Shown: positions 53,052-61,033, counted from the stretch's first letter. The stretch is 64,000 nt of DNA from JADJOM01 sp046327715 (GCA_046327715.1 JAXLXY010000004.1:124001-188000), one strand, 5' to 3'. Numbers and translations are program-made. Notes: generated by a model from the sequence alone, not told the origin.

Positions 53052-53173
53052 GGCGATCTCCTTCACGGGATGGCGCCGGACGGAATGTCGGGGTTGTCCA
53101 CCGAACGTACCGGGAGGCGGTGAAGGAGATGGGGAGAAGTTCGTGAAGGAACCTTGGGCACATGAGCGGGTGG

Positions 53174-53300
53174 GGATCGGGAAGCGGGAAGCGGGAAGCG
53201 GGAAGCGGGAAGCGGGGAGGGGGAAAAGGGAAGAGGGAAGAGGGAAGTGTGAAGAAGGAAGAGATAAGAGGGAAGGGGGAGGAGGGAGGAGGGAAGAGGT
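53174..53300. repeat. 7-bp tandem repeat, GGGAAGC type
   Basis: Five near-perfect GGGAAGC copies from about 53179, then a purine-only tract of GGGAAGA/GGGAAAA-like variants up to about 53300. One strand is almost all purine. It lies upstream of the cytochrome gene. Confidence 0.9.
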
Positions 53301-53781
53301 GGGAATGTTGTCTGCAGAGCCGGAGAGGTCCGCAGCAATGAATAAATGCAGAGTGGCGTGCATGAAACGTCTGCTGCAGGGAGTGAATGCGAACGGGCAG
53401 CGCGTTGGAGGCAATCTGCTCCCGGTGAACGCCACGAGCGTCGGTGTTTTCGTCATTCGCCGGACGGTGATGGTCACGAGTGGGTGCGTGAACGGAAGCT
53501 GGCGTTCAGTCTTTGTTGTCTGTTGCGGTGTTTTTGTCTGCAGCAACGCGTGATGGGTAACAGGGGCTGAGTCTTGCGAATAAAGCAGCCCGTGATGGTC
53601 ATCTGGCGGGCCGTGATGGACGGCAGGTGCCGTGTGGAAGGTGTCGGTGATGCAGTGAATGGAAGGTGGGCGGCCCTGGAGGCGCGATTCGGGTGGCGGC
53701 CCCTCGCCCCGGGCGGGTTTCCGCTGCATCTTCCCCTGCCACGTCCGCCGCCACTCCCCGCCCCGTCCCTGGAGCCTCTGC
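53300..53781. other. A/T-richer intergenic stretch without a gene
   Basis: From about 53330 to 53640 the G+C drops clearly, to roughly 50-55%, against about 70% around it. Phrases CGTGATGGTCAT, CGTGATGGAC and GTGATGGTCACGAG recur. Reading frames through it give low-complexity or Phe/Leu/Pro-rich sequence and I support no protein. It may hold a promoter, a small RNA or a relic. Confidence 0.5.
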
Positions 53782-55122
53782 ATGGGTCGCGCGAAGCCCT
53801 CCCGCCGCGAATTCGTCCACAGCGCCGCCGGCGCCGCCGGCCTCTTCCACATCGTCCCGCGCCACGTGCTGGGCCGCGGCTACCGCGCGCCGAGCGACAC
53901 GCTCAACGTGGCCTGCATCGGGGTGGGCGGCATGGGCCGCAACGACGTGCGCGGCATGGAGGGGGAGAACCTGGTGGCGCTCTGCGACGTGGACTGGACC
54001 TCCGCCGCCGACGCCTTCAAGAGCTACCCCAAGGCGCGCCGCTACCGCGACTACCGCGACATGCTCGACAAGGAAGCCCGCAACATCGACGCGGTGACGG
54101 TCTCCACCCCCGATCACAGCCATGCCGCCGCCACGCTGCTGGCGCTGCGCGCCGGGAAGCACGTCTACTGCCAGAAGCCGCTGGCCCGCACCATGGGCGA
54201 GGTGCGCGCCGTGATGGCCGAGGCGGCGCGCCGCCCGAAGCAGTGCACCCAGATGGGGAACCAGGGCCACACCAACGAGGGCACCCGCCAGCTGCGCGAG
54301 TGGGTGGAGGCCGGCGTGATCGGCCCGGTGCGCGAGATCCACTACTGGACCAACCGCCCCATCTGGCCCCAGGGCATCGACCGTCCCACGCAGGCGCACA
54401 ACGTGCCCCCCGCGCTCGACTGGAACCTCTGGCTCGGCCCCGCGCCGGAGCGGCCCTACAACCCCGCGTACGCCCCCTTCAACTGGCGCGGCTGGTGGGA
54501 CTTCGGCACCGGCGCCCTGGGCGACATGGCCTGCCACGGGATGGACGCCGCGTTCTGGGCCCTCGACCTGCGCTACCCGACCCGGGTGGAGCCGGAGACC
54601 ACCAAGCTGTACGACGAGACCGCGCCCAAGTCGTCGCGGGTGACCTACAGCTTCCCCGCCCGCGGCGATCGCGGCCCGGTGACGGTGTACTGGCGTGACG
54701 GCGGGCTGTGGCCGCCGCGGCCCGCGGGCCTGCCCGATACCCTGAGCTGGCCGCCGGAGGAGATCGGGGGGCAGATGTGGGTGGGCGCGAGCGGCGCGAT
54801 CCTGGCCGGTATGTACGGCGATAACCCGCGGCTGCTCGACCCGGCGAGGGACGCCGAGCTCAAGGCCAACCCGCCGGCGGTCAAGTACGAGCGCTCGCCC
54901 GGGGTGTACGCCGAGTGGATCCGCGCCATGAAGGGCGGCGCGCCCAACCTGAGCACCTTCCCGGGCCATGCGGGTCCGCTCACCGAGATGGTGCTGTTCG
55001 GCTGCCTGGCGGTGCGGGCCGGTCGGCCGCTGAGCGTGGATCCCGCCACCGGCACGGTGACCGACGTGCCGCTGGCCGAGGAGTGGCTGCGGCCCAGCTA
55101 CCGGAAGGGCTGGTCGCTGTAG
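53782..55122 (+). CDS. Tat-exported Gfo/Idh/MocA oxidoreductase
   Basis: 446 residues from the ATG at 53782 (GGAG eight bases upstream). Twin-arginine signal PSRREFVHSAAGAAGLF. NAD-binding site LNVACIGVGGMGRNDVRG, ALCDVDW, then NIDAVTVSTPDHSHAAATLL and HVYCQKPLARTMGEVRAVM with the EKP-like catalytic Lys (QKP). The C-terminal domain has WNLWLGPAPERPYNP, GALGDMACHGMDAAFWAL. These are the marks of the secreted Gfo/Idh group, which carry tightly bound NAD and act on glycosides. With GMC, TIM and DUF1080 genes in the same region it fits a keto-sugar pathway. Confidence 0.93.
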   Translation: MGRAKPSRREFVHSAAGAAGLFHIVPRHVLGRGYRAPSDTLNVACIGVGGMGRNDVRGMEGENLVALCDVDWTSAADAFKSYPKARRYRDYRDMLDKEARNIDAVTVSTPDHSHAAATLLALRAGKHVYCQKPLARTMGEVRAVMAEAARRPKQCTQMGNQGHTNEGTRQLREWVEAGVIGPVREIHYWTNRPIWPQGIDRPTQAHNVPPALDWNLWLGPAPERPYNPAYAPFNWRGWWDFGTGALGDMACHGMDAAFWALDLRYPTRVEPETTKLYDETAPKSSRVTYSFPARGDRGPVTVYWRDGGLWPPRPAGLPDTLSWPPEEIGGQMWVGASGAILAGMYGDNPRLLDPARDAELKANPPAVKYERSPGVYAEWIRAMKGGAPNLSTFPGHAGPLTEMVLFGCLAVRAGRPLSVDPATGTVTDVPLAEEWLRPSYRKGWSL

Positions 55123-55184
55123 CCCGCGCGGGAGGGGTCGCAACGCCGCCGCGCGGTGGGGCATCGTATCCTGTGAGGTGAGTG

Positions 55185-55206
55185 GGGTCACCGAGCCGGG
55201 TGACCC
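55185..55206. promoter_or_regulatory. 8-bp-arm palindrome just upstream of a leader promoter
   Basis: GGGTCACC (55185-55192), six bases, GGTGACCC (55199-55206). It sits in the -35 region of the putative promoter at 55214, so it may bind a regulator; it could also end the oxidoreductase transcript, though no T tract follows. Confidence 0.45.
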
Positions 55207-55213
55207 GACACGA

Positions 55214-55335
55214 TAGGTTGGCAGCACAGACATCTGGCCCCGCACGGGCCGGATCGCCAGTCGGAAGGGGATCAGCCCCTTCAGTCGCAGGCGCGAATCA
55301 CGCTCCCGGAGCGTGGCTCGCGCCTGTTCTGTTTT
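55214..55335 (+). promoter_or_regulatory. Leader RNA motif, copy 3, with terminator
   Basis: Putative -10 TAGGTT (55214-55219). The motif begins CGCC (55255-55258), AGTCGG, a 7-bp hairpin (GAAGGGG, loop ATCAG, CCCCTTC; 55264-55282), AGTCG, CAGGCG. The closing stem CGCC/GGCG overlaps the terminator: AGGCGCGA (55289-55296), inner CACGCTC/GAGCGTG, TCGCGCCT (55318-55325), then GTTCTGTTTT. It precedes the 83-residue ORF and the CHRD-like gene. Copies 1 and 2 lie on the other strand at 57000 and 60790. Confidence 0.7.
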
Positions 55336-55365
55336 CGGCCCCCGTGGCCCAACCAGGGAGGTGGC

Positions 55366-55617
55366 ATGCCCGACATCCATCCCGGACCGGTGAGCGAGCT
55401 CGCGGTGCCCGACGTCTGGCTGCGGATCCGCGTGACGCTCCGCCGGGCGCGCTTCGCGGCGCTGCTGAGCGATCTCACCGGCGTCTCGATCGATCGCGCC
55501 TGGTCGGCCTTCCCACCCCTGCCCGCTCCCGATGGCCCCTGGGGCGTCCCGAACGGCCATCCCGACGTGAGCCGCCCGGCGGCGCGAGGACGGCGCCCCC
55601 GGCTCACGGTGACGTGA
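55366..55617 (+). CDS. Small ORF after the leader, possible protein
   Basis: 83 residues, with a strong ribosome site GGGAGGTGGC directly before the ATG. The N-terminal half could form helices (WLRIRVTLRRARFAALLSD, LTGVSIDRAWSAF); the C-terminal half is Pro/Arg-rich and may be poorly structured. No family recognised. It lies between the leader-terminator and the CHRD-like gene. It is supported mainly by its ribosome site and position; it could be a leader protein. Confidence 0.45.
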   Translation: MPDIHPGPVSELAVPDVWLRIRVTLRRARFAALLSDLTGVSIDRAWSAFPPLPAPDGPWGVPNGHPDVSRPAARGRRPRLTVT

Positions 55618-55666
55618 TAGCACCATGTCCCAGTCACCCCGCACCAGGAAACGAGGACTACGCATC

Positions 55667-56125
55667 ATGACCGGCTTCACACTCCCCATGGGCCTTGGCG
55701 CGCTGGTCGCGCTGTCGCTGGCGGCGCCGACCAACTGGAGCGCCACGCTCACCCCCGTCGAACGCTCGCGCGTGTCGGGGGTGGCTCGGGTCGAGGCTCT
55801 TGGCACCGATTCCACTCGCGCCACCCTTCGCCTGGCCGGGGCAACCCCCGGCCGCGCCCTCGCGTGGCACATCCACGCCGGCGCCTGCGGCACCAAGGGG
55901 GCGATTCTCGGCGCGAGTGCCCTGTATCCGTCCACCAAGGCTGGAGCTGACGGGACCGCGTACGTGGTGGCCACCCTTCCGTCGTCTCCACCGGCAAGCG
56001 GTGAGTACTCGGTGACGGTCCATGCGTCTACCACGGACATGACGCCGGTGGCCTGCGGCACCCTCAAGCCCGATGCCACGGCCCCGGCACCGCATCCCAG
56101 GGACAGCGCGGCCATGCGCCCATAG
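55667..56125 (+). CDS. Exported CHRD-like / SOD-like domain protein
   Basis: 152 residues from the ATG at 55667 (an upstream ATG at 55625 lacks a ribosome site). Signal peptide (about 1-20). Domain blocks: NWSATLTPVERSRVSGVARV, TRATLRLAGATPGRALAWHI, HAGACGTKGAILGASALYP, GADGTAYVVATLPSSPPASG, YSVTVHASTTDMTPVACGTL. The HIHAGACG and VHAS His-containing strands with a paired Cys resemble CHRD domains and Cu,Zn-superoxide-dismutase-like folds. The metal residues are not all present. It is a periplasmic stress-type protein, function unproven. Confidence 0.8.
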   Translation: MTGFTLPMGLGALVALSLAAPTNWSATLTPVERSRVSGVARVEALGTDSTRATLRLAGATPGRALAWHIHAGACGTKGAILGASALYPSTKAGADGTAYVVATLPSSPPASGEYSVTVHASTTDMTPVACGTLKPDATAPAPHPRDSAAMRP

Positions 56126-56156
56126 CGAGAGTCCCAGCGAAGCGAGGCGATGGCCC

Positions 56157-56203
56157 CACCCCCTCCCCACAGCCGGCTGGTGGGGAGGGGGTGTTTCACT
56201 TTT
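56157..56203 (+). terminator. Strong intrinsic terminator of the CHRD-like gene
   Basis: CACCCCCTCCCCAC (56157-56170) pairs perfectly with GTGGGGAGGGGGTG (56180-56193) around a 9-base loop, followed by TTTCACTTTT. Confidence 0.9.
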
Positions 56204-56215
56204 CCCGAATGGCAG

Positions 56216-56296
56216 AGGGAAGAGGGAAGAGGGAAGCGGGAAACGGGAAACGGGAAACGGGAAGCGGGAAGAGGGAAGCGGGAAGCGGGAAGTAGG
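56216..56296. repeat. 7-bp tandem repeat, GGGAAAC/GGGAAGC type
   Basis: About eleven GGGAARM-like heptamers in a row (GGGAAGA, GGGAAGC, GGGAAAC), again purine on one strand. It follows the terminator; the rest of the gap to 56506 shows nothing else that I can support. Confidence 0.9.
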
Positions 56297-56506
56297 GAAG
56301 AGAGGAGAGGGAGGAGAGGGAGGAGACCGGTGCCCTCTGCTGACACCGGTCCCCTGCTCATCGTGGCGGGAGTGAACTGCGGGGATCGTCTCCCGGACTA
56401 TTGAGGGACATCCTTCCGGGCGACCTGTCCCGGGCGGCGGATGCCGCGGCGGGCAGCGGGTGACCCGCCGGCCGAACCGGCGCCGGCGGGCTGGAAGTCC
56501 TGGGCG

Positions 56507-56710
56507 TCAGCCTGACAACTTCGCTTCCCACTCGTGCACCTGCGACTCCACCAGCTCGCGGGCCGTGCCGTAGCGCTTCTGCAGCGTGCCGATGAGCTGG
56601 TCGCGCCGCCCGGCGATGACGCCGAGGTCATCGTCGGTGAGCTTGCCCCACTTCTCGCGGACGAGGCCCTTGAGCTGGGTCCATTCGCCCTTCAGGTGAT
56701 CACGGTTCAT
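56507..56710 (-). CDS. CsbD-family stress protein
   Basis: 67 residues. MNRDHLKGEWTQLKGLVREK, then WGKLTDDDLGVIAGRRDQLI, then GTLQKRYGTARELVESQVHE: the CsbD-like repeat pair with the WTQLKG and WGKLTDDD blocks intact. Members are small soluble proteins induced by general stress in many bacteria; molecular role unknown. It follows DUF1328 after 55 bases and probably shares its leader and promoter. Confidence 0.95.
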   Translation of the reverse strand: MNRDHLKGEWTQLKGLVREKWGKLTDDDLGVIAGRRDQLIGTLQKRYGTARELVESQVHEWEAKLSG

Positions 56711-56765
56711 CGGGGACTCCCGAGTTCGAGGTCTGCGGATGGGCCCGGGCCCGGAGGCCCGGGCG

Positions 56766-56939
56766 TCAGACGAGCTTCTTGCCGGCCGCCAGCCCGAGGA
56801 CCAGCGTCACGAGGAACACCAGCAGGAAGAGGTAGAACAGCACCTTCGCGATGCCCGCGGATGCGGCCGCCACGCCGCCGAAGCCGAGGAAGGCCGCGAC
56901 GAGCGACAGGATGAGGAACGCCAGGGCCCAGCGGAGCAT
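56766..56939 (-). CDS. DUF1328 small membrane protein
   Basis: 57 residues, two helices: RWALAFLILSLVAAFLGFGG, then GIAKVLFYLFLLVFLVTLVL, ending in the short basic tail AAGKKLV. Length and blocks fit the YtjA/DUF1328 family of inner-membrane stress proteins. ATG at 56939 with GGGAG before it. It is the first gene after leader motif copy 1, which begins 61 bases upstream of it. Confidence 0.95.
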   Translation of the reverse strand: MLRWALAFLILSLVAAFLGFGGVAAASAGIAKVLFYLFLLVFLVTLVLGLAAGKKLV

Positions 56940-56999
56940 GGACGGCTCCCTTCGGTGGAGGCACGCCGCGGCCACGATGGGTGGCCGGGGGAACAACAG

Positions 57000-57075
57000 A
57001 AAAGGCGCGCCCGGATCGGTGCTGCTGATCCGTGTCGCGCCTTCGACTTGGGAACCGTGTGTTCCCACGCCAAGG
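57000..57075 (-). promoter_or_regulatory. Leader RNA motif, copy 1, with terminator
   Basis: Minus strand: CCTTGGCGT (57075-57067), hairpin GGGAAC, loop ACACG, GTTCCC (57066-57050), AAGTCG, AAGGCGCG. The closing stem CCTT/AAGG overlaps the terminator GGCGCG (from 57041), inner CGGATC/GATCCG, CGCGCC (to 57004), then TTTTCTGTTGTT. It lies in the 5' leader of DUF1328-CsbD. Confidence 0.75.
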
Positions 57076-57108
57076 TGGCCGCCGGGCGGCCGCTGTTCTT
57101 CCACGCGC

Positions 57109-57137
57109 AGTATAGGTGGCCCCGGGGACCCGCGCAA
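57109..57137 (-). promoter_or_regulatory. Promoter of the DUF1328-CsbD unit
   Basis: Minus strand: TTGCGC (57137-57132), 17-base spacer, TATACT (57114-57109), 33 bases before the leader motif. Confidence 0.6.
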
Positions 57138-57175
57138 TGGCGGAAAACGCGCGTGTCAGGCGCGCGTGATGCCGG

Positions 57176-57901
57176 TCACACGTGTTCGAGGAGCAGCTCG
57201 AGCCGGTGGCGGAGGTCGCCCAGGGCCTTCGACTTGAACGCGCCCTTGGTCTCCTCCAGGACGCGGATGGTCTCCCCGATGGCCTCGTGCAGCTGCGCGC
57301 CGCGGGGGCAGTTCATGAGCTGGCAGGGCTGCGTCCCCACCGGCTGGTTGTTGAGCGCGCGGCCCAGCTGCTCGAGGTCGGTGAGCGAGCCCATGACGTT
57401 GCGCAGGGTCAGGGTGAGGAAGAGGTCCACCGGCACCGGCCCGCCCCCGGCGGGCACGCGGGCCATCTGGCTGAACTCCGACTGCCAGGTGCGCAGCCGC
57501 TCCTCGGTGCGCTGCATGGCCTGCCAGGCGCGGAAGCGGCCCACGGCGCGCCGGGCACGGTCGAGCAGGTCGGGGAAGTCCACCGGCTTGGTGAGGTAGG
57601 CCGCCACCGGCAGCTCGATGCAGGCCACGGCGGAGCGGACGCTGGGGTAGCCGGTGAGGATGATGACCGGCAGCCCGCCGCTCCGTTCCGCCACCTGGCG
57701 CACCAGCCCGAGGTCGGCGTTGCCGGGCATCTCGAGGTCGGTGATCAGCAGGTCGAACGACTCGCCCGCGACGGCGGCCAGGGCGGACTCGCCATCGGGC
57801 ACGGTGGTGCAGCGGAAGCCCTCGGCGCGCAGCAGGTCGGCGGTGGCGGCGAGGAAGGTGGCCTCGTCGTCGGCGAGGAGGATGTGTCCGGCGTCCGTCA
57901 T
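57176..57901 (-). CDS. Response regulator with unusual output domain
   Basis: 241 residues. A receiver domain (1-125): HILLADDEATFLAATADLLR, FDLLITDLEMPGNADLGLVR with the phospho-Asp, VIILTGYPSVRSAVACIELP, YLTKPVDFPDLL with the conserved Lys. The C-terminal ~110 residues are helical (LRTWQSEFSQMARVPAGG, TLTLRNVMGSLTDLEQLGRA, CQLMNCPRGAQLHEAIGETI) with no helix-turn-helix that I see. So it may act on proteins rather than DNA. Its start overlaps the kinase stop (ATGA), so it is the cognate partner. Confidence 0.9.
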   Translation of the reverse strand: MTDAGHILLADDEATFLAATADLLRAEGFRCTTVPDGESALAAVAGESFDLLITDLEMPGNADLGLVRQVAERSGGLPVIILTGYPSVRSAVACIELPVAAYLTKPVDFPDLLDRARRAVGRFRAWQAMQRTEERLRTWQSEFSQMARVPAGGGPVPVDLFLTLTLRNVMGSLTDLEQLGRALNNQPVGTQPCQLMNCPRGAQLHEAIGETIRVLEETKGAFKSKALGDLRHRLELLLEHV

Positions 57902-60777
57902 GGTGCGGTCCCTCGTTCTCGCGGGTGCAGTGGGATGCTGATCACGAACTCCGACCCGCCGCCGGGGGCATCCCCGACGGTGATCGTGCCGCCGGCGGCG
58001 GCCACGGTCCGGCGCACCAGCGCGAGGCCGAGGCCCATGCCGCTGGTGCGGATGCGGCGGTCCTTGGTGCTGAAGAACGGCTCGAAGATCCGCTCGCGCA
58101 GCTCCGGCGGGACGCCGGGGCCGTGGTCGCGCACGCGGAGCCCGAGCCGGCCCCCGTCGATGGTGGCCGCGATGGTCACCACGCTGTCGGGCGGCGAGGC
58201 CTCGATGGCGTTCTGGACCAGGTTGTACGCGATCTGCCGGAGCATCGAGGAGGGCAGTCCGATCACGGTGGGCAGACTGTCGAGCTGGAGCTCCACCCGC
58301 ACGTGGCTGGCGCGGTTGACCTGCTCGAGGAAGGCCACCGCGTCGCCGAGGACGGTCCGGACGGAGGTCTCGCCGGTCTGGTCGGCCTCGGGGCGATAGG
58401 TCTCGTACAGCTGGCGGGTGACGGCGGCGATCCGCCCGATCTCCCGGTCGATGGCGCCCACGTACCGGAAGTGCGGGTGGTCGGAGGGCACCGACCCCTT
58501 GATGAGCAGGAAGGCGTTCTGGATGCCGGCGAGCGGGTTGTTGATCTCGTGCGCCACCCGCGCCGCGATGCGCCCCATGGTGGTGAGGGTGTCGACCTCC
58601 TGCAGCGCCGCCTCGGCCCGGCGGCGCGCGGTGATGTCGCGGGCCTCGAGCAGCAGCTGGGCCGGCTGGCCCGCGGCCGCCTCGATCGGCTTGAGGCCGA
58701 TCTCGAGGATGGTGGTCTGGCCGTGGGGGCCCTGGACCTCCTCCTCGTACTGCACCACGGTGCCGTCGCCGGCGCGCGCCCGGGCGATGGCCTCCCGCAG
58801 CCGCGGCCCGGTGGCGGGGTCGAGCCCCCACCAGAGGACCTCCCACACCGGGCGGCCGCGGATGCCGTCATCGCCCTCGCGCCCCTCCAGCGCGGCGCGG
58901 TTCACCTCGATCACCTCCCCCGCGGCATCGAGGAGCAGCTTGGGCTGGAAGCCGCTGTCGAACATGGTGCGGAAGCGGCGCTCGCTCGCCTCCTGCGCCA
59001 GCTCCACCGCGCGCGATTCGGTGACGTCGGCGCTGATGCCGAGGACCCGGAGCGGGCGGCCCGCCTCGTCGCGGTCGGTGACGCGGCCCCGGTCCACGAT
59101 GGTGTGCCACGCGCCGCTGGAGCTGCGCACCCGGTACTCGGCCTCGAAGGCGGGGCGGTCGCCGGTGAGGTGCTGGGCCAGCGCCTGCTCCACCCGCTCG
59201 CGGTCCTCGGGGTGGATGAGGCCGAGCCAGGTCTGCGGCAGCTCGGGCAGGGACTGCGCCTCGTAGCCGAGGTACCGCAGCATGCCGTGGCTGCGCACCG
59301 CGGAGCCGGTGACCAGGTCCCACTCCCAGATGCCGTCGGTGGCGCGCTCGAGCGCCAGGGCCAGGCGGCCCCGTTCGGTGTCGCGCGCGGTGCGCCGGGC
59401 CCGCTGGCCCAGCGCGATGAGCGTGGCCATCAGGCCGCTCACCATGAGGCCCAGCACGGCGATGACGTCGGGCAGGATCGACTGGGCCCGCTGCAGCGTG
59501 ACCGGCGTGGGCCAGGCGGTGAGGATGAGGCGCACCGCCCCCACCTCGAACGGGACGCTGCGGGCGAACGGCTGCTCCGCCGCGGCCGGGAGGCGCGCGC
59601 CATCGAGCGGCCGGCCACCCCCGGCGATGCTGAACCGGAAGCCACGGGTGGTGTCGGCGAGGAGCGCCTGGAAGAGCCGGGCGGAGTGCAGCACGCCCCC
59701 CGTGGCGCCCACGCACCCGGTGGAGTCGCAGGCGGGCGCGATCACCACGAACGACCGGGCAAAGTCGTCCAGCGGCAGGTAGGCCACGGTATCGGCGATC
59801 GGTCGGGTGCCGAGGTAGGCCCGCCAGAGCGAGTCGAGCCCGGGGTCGGCGGCCTGCGACGTGAGCGGCTCGGCGGGCCGGCCGCCGGCGGTGAGCCAGA
59901 CGGCCGCGTCGAGGCCCGGGAGGTCCCGCCGCAGCGCCTCGAGGTCCACCGAGCGCGCCGCCCGCGGGCTGCGCTCCGCGCGCCACTCGGCCACGCGGCG
60001 GAGCGTCTGGGCCGTCACCGCGAGCTCCCGCTGCAGGCTGTGCCGTTCACCCTCGGCCGCCTGGGCGGCCTGTGCCGCGAGCAGCACCCGCTCCCGCATC
60101 GACAGGGCCTGCCAGAGGACCATCACGGTGATCACGCCGGAGAGGCCCGCCGCCAGCGGCAGCCAGGCCGCCGTCTCCGCGAGCCCCGGCGACCAGGCCA
60201 CCGCCAGGAAACCGAGGCCGAGGAGCAGGGCGCCGATCAGGACCTGGAGCGAGACCCCGGCCACCACGGTGTCCTCGAGCGGATCGAGGACGCCGGTGGC
60301 CCGCGCGAGCAGCAGCGTGCCCGAGAGGGCGATCAGCACGAAGCCGCCGATCCCGAAGCCGCGCACCGCCCATTCGCGGTGCCCGGTGAACGCGGCGGGG
60401 AGCAGGCCGATGACCGCGGCGGCCGCGAGGGTGATCGAGGCGAACGGCGGACCGGGGGTGCCGGCGTCGAGGAGGCCGGCGCGGAGCAGCGACGCGGCCA
60501 GCACGGTGAGCACGGCCGTCGCGGCGCCCGCGCGGGCCAGGGTCGGCCGGTGGAGCTGGTAGGCGAGCAGCCCCGCCCCGAGGGCCACCAGGCTGAGCGC
60601 GTCGAGCGGGTGCAGCGGTGGCCACGCCGTGACCGGCGTGGAGAGGACCGTCACCCCGGAGAGCGCGCCGGCCAGGCCGAGCAGCCCGCCCGCCAGCACC
60701 ACGGCGGCGAACAGCCGGCCCAGGAACTCGGCCCGGGCCCTGGGCCCGGCCTCGGGAACCGCGGGAGGTGTCGGCAT
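57898..60777 (-). CDS. NtrB-like sensor histidine kinase with two PAS domains
   Basis: 959 residues. About eight N-terminal helices (LFAAVVLAGGLLGLAGAL, LSLVALGAGLLAYQL and others to ~residue 240), a periplasmic segment of ~200 residues with two Cys (APACDSTGCVG), another helix, then PAS 1 (DGIWEWDLVTGSAVRSHGML, with the PAC block SADVTESRAVE) and PAS 2 (MFDSGFQPKLLLDAAGEVIE, ARDITARRRAE). The kinase core has RVAHEINNPLAGIQNAFLLI with the phospho-His, NLVQNAIEA, RDHGPGV and GMGLGLALVRRTV. The ribosome site is weak, and leader copy 2 lies just upstream. Confidence 0.93.
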   Translation of the reverse strand: MPTPPAVPEAGPRARAEFLGRLFAAVVLAGGLLGLAGALSGVTVLSTPVTAWPPLHPLDALSLVALGAGLLAYQLHRPTLARAGAATAVLTVLAASLLRAGLLDAGTPGPPFASITLAAAAVIGLLPAAFTGHREWAVRGFGIGGFVLIALSGTLLLARATGVLDPLEDTVVAGVSLQVLIGALLLGLGFLAVAWSPGLAETAAWLPLAAGLSGVITVMVLWQALSMRERVLLAAQAAQAAEGERHSLQRELAVTAQTLRRVAEWRAERSPRAARSVDLEALRRDLPGLDAAVWLTAGGRPAEPLTSQAADPGLDSLWRAYLGTRPIADTVAYLPLDDFARSFVVIAPACDSTGCVGATGGVLHSARLFQALLADTTRGFRFSIAGGGRPLDGARLPAAAEQPFARSVPFEVGAVRLILTAWPTPVTLQRAQSILPDVIAVLGLMVSGLMATLIALGQRARRTARDTERGRLALALERATDGIWEWDLVTGSAVRSHGMLRYLGYEAQSLPELPQTWLGLIHPEDRERVEQALAQHLTGDRPAFEAEYRVRSSSGAWHTIVDRGRVTDRDEAGRPLRVLGISADVTESRAVELAQEASERRFRTMFDSGFQPKLLLDAAGEVIEVNRAALEGREGDDGIRGRPVWEVLWWGLDPATGPRLREAIARARAGDGTVVQYEEEVQGPHGQTTILEIGLKPIEAAAGQPAQLLLEARDITARRRAEAALQEVDTLTTMGRIAARVAHEINNPLAGIQNAFLLIKGSVPSDHPHFRYVGAIDREIGRIAAVTRQLYETYRPEADQTGETSVRTVLGDAVAFLEQVNRASHVRVELQLDSLPTVIGLPSSMLRQIAYNLVQNAIEASPPDSVVTIAATIDGGRLGLRVRDHGPGVPPELRERIFEPFFSTKDRRIRTSGMGLGLALVRRTVAAAGGTITVGDAPGGGSEFVISIPLHPRERGTAP

Positions 60778-60789
60778 CACTGGGAGCCA

Positions 60790-60867
60790 AAAGGGAAAAG
60801 GCACGGGCCGCCCCGCTCCGGGGCGTCCGTGCCTTCGACTTGCGGAGCAGATCCCCGCCCGACAAGG
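60790..60867 (-). promoter_or_regulatory. Leader RNA motif, copy 2, with terminator
   Basis: Minus strand: CCTTGTCGG (60867-60859), hairpin GCGGGG, loop ATCTG, CTCCGC (60858-60842), AAGTCG, AAGGCACGG. The closing stem GCCTT/AAGGC overlaps the terminator GGCACGG, inner GCCCC/GGGGC, CCGTGCC (to 60800), then TTTTCCCTTTT. It ends 13 bases before the kinase start. Confidence 0.75.
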
Positions 60868-60900
60868 CCACGCTTGATCGTGCACGACCGCTACCCGGCT

Positions 60901-60929
60901 ACCATACCGCCCGGTCAGGGGAAAGGCAA
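60901..60929 (-). promoter_or_regulatory. Promoter of the kinase-regulator unit
   Basis: Minus strand: TTGCCT (60929-60924), 17-base spacer, TATGGT (60906-60901), 33 bases before leader copy 2. Confidence 0.6.
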
Positions 60930-61033
60930 GCGCCGCGGTCGGGAACCCCGTGGCCCGGCGGGCGTGGGCCGGCGCCGTGGCCGCGGCGGCGGGAGCGGTC
61001 TATCATAGGACCAACCCCACCACGACCCCGCTC

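Noticed and set aside
53174..53300. CRISPR-like array
   Set aside because: Units are 7 bp without spacers; it is a simple tandem repeat, not an array.
55123..55365. SRP RNA, 6S RNA or tmRNA
   Set aside because: The conserved tetraloop/receptor, 6S bubble or tRNA-like ends are missing; the stretch fits the leader motif better.
53599..56361. A 920-residue open frame on the - strand
   Set aside because: It is opposite the Gfo/Idh/MocA gene, which has a Tat signal and all catalytic blocks; the long frame is low in complexity.
57925..61008. A 1027-residue open frame on the + strand
   Set aside because: It is the antisense shadow of the PAS histidine kinase; composition is Gly/Arg/Ala/His-rich without domain signatures, as expected in high-G+C DNA.
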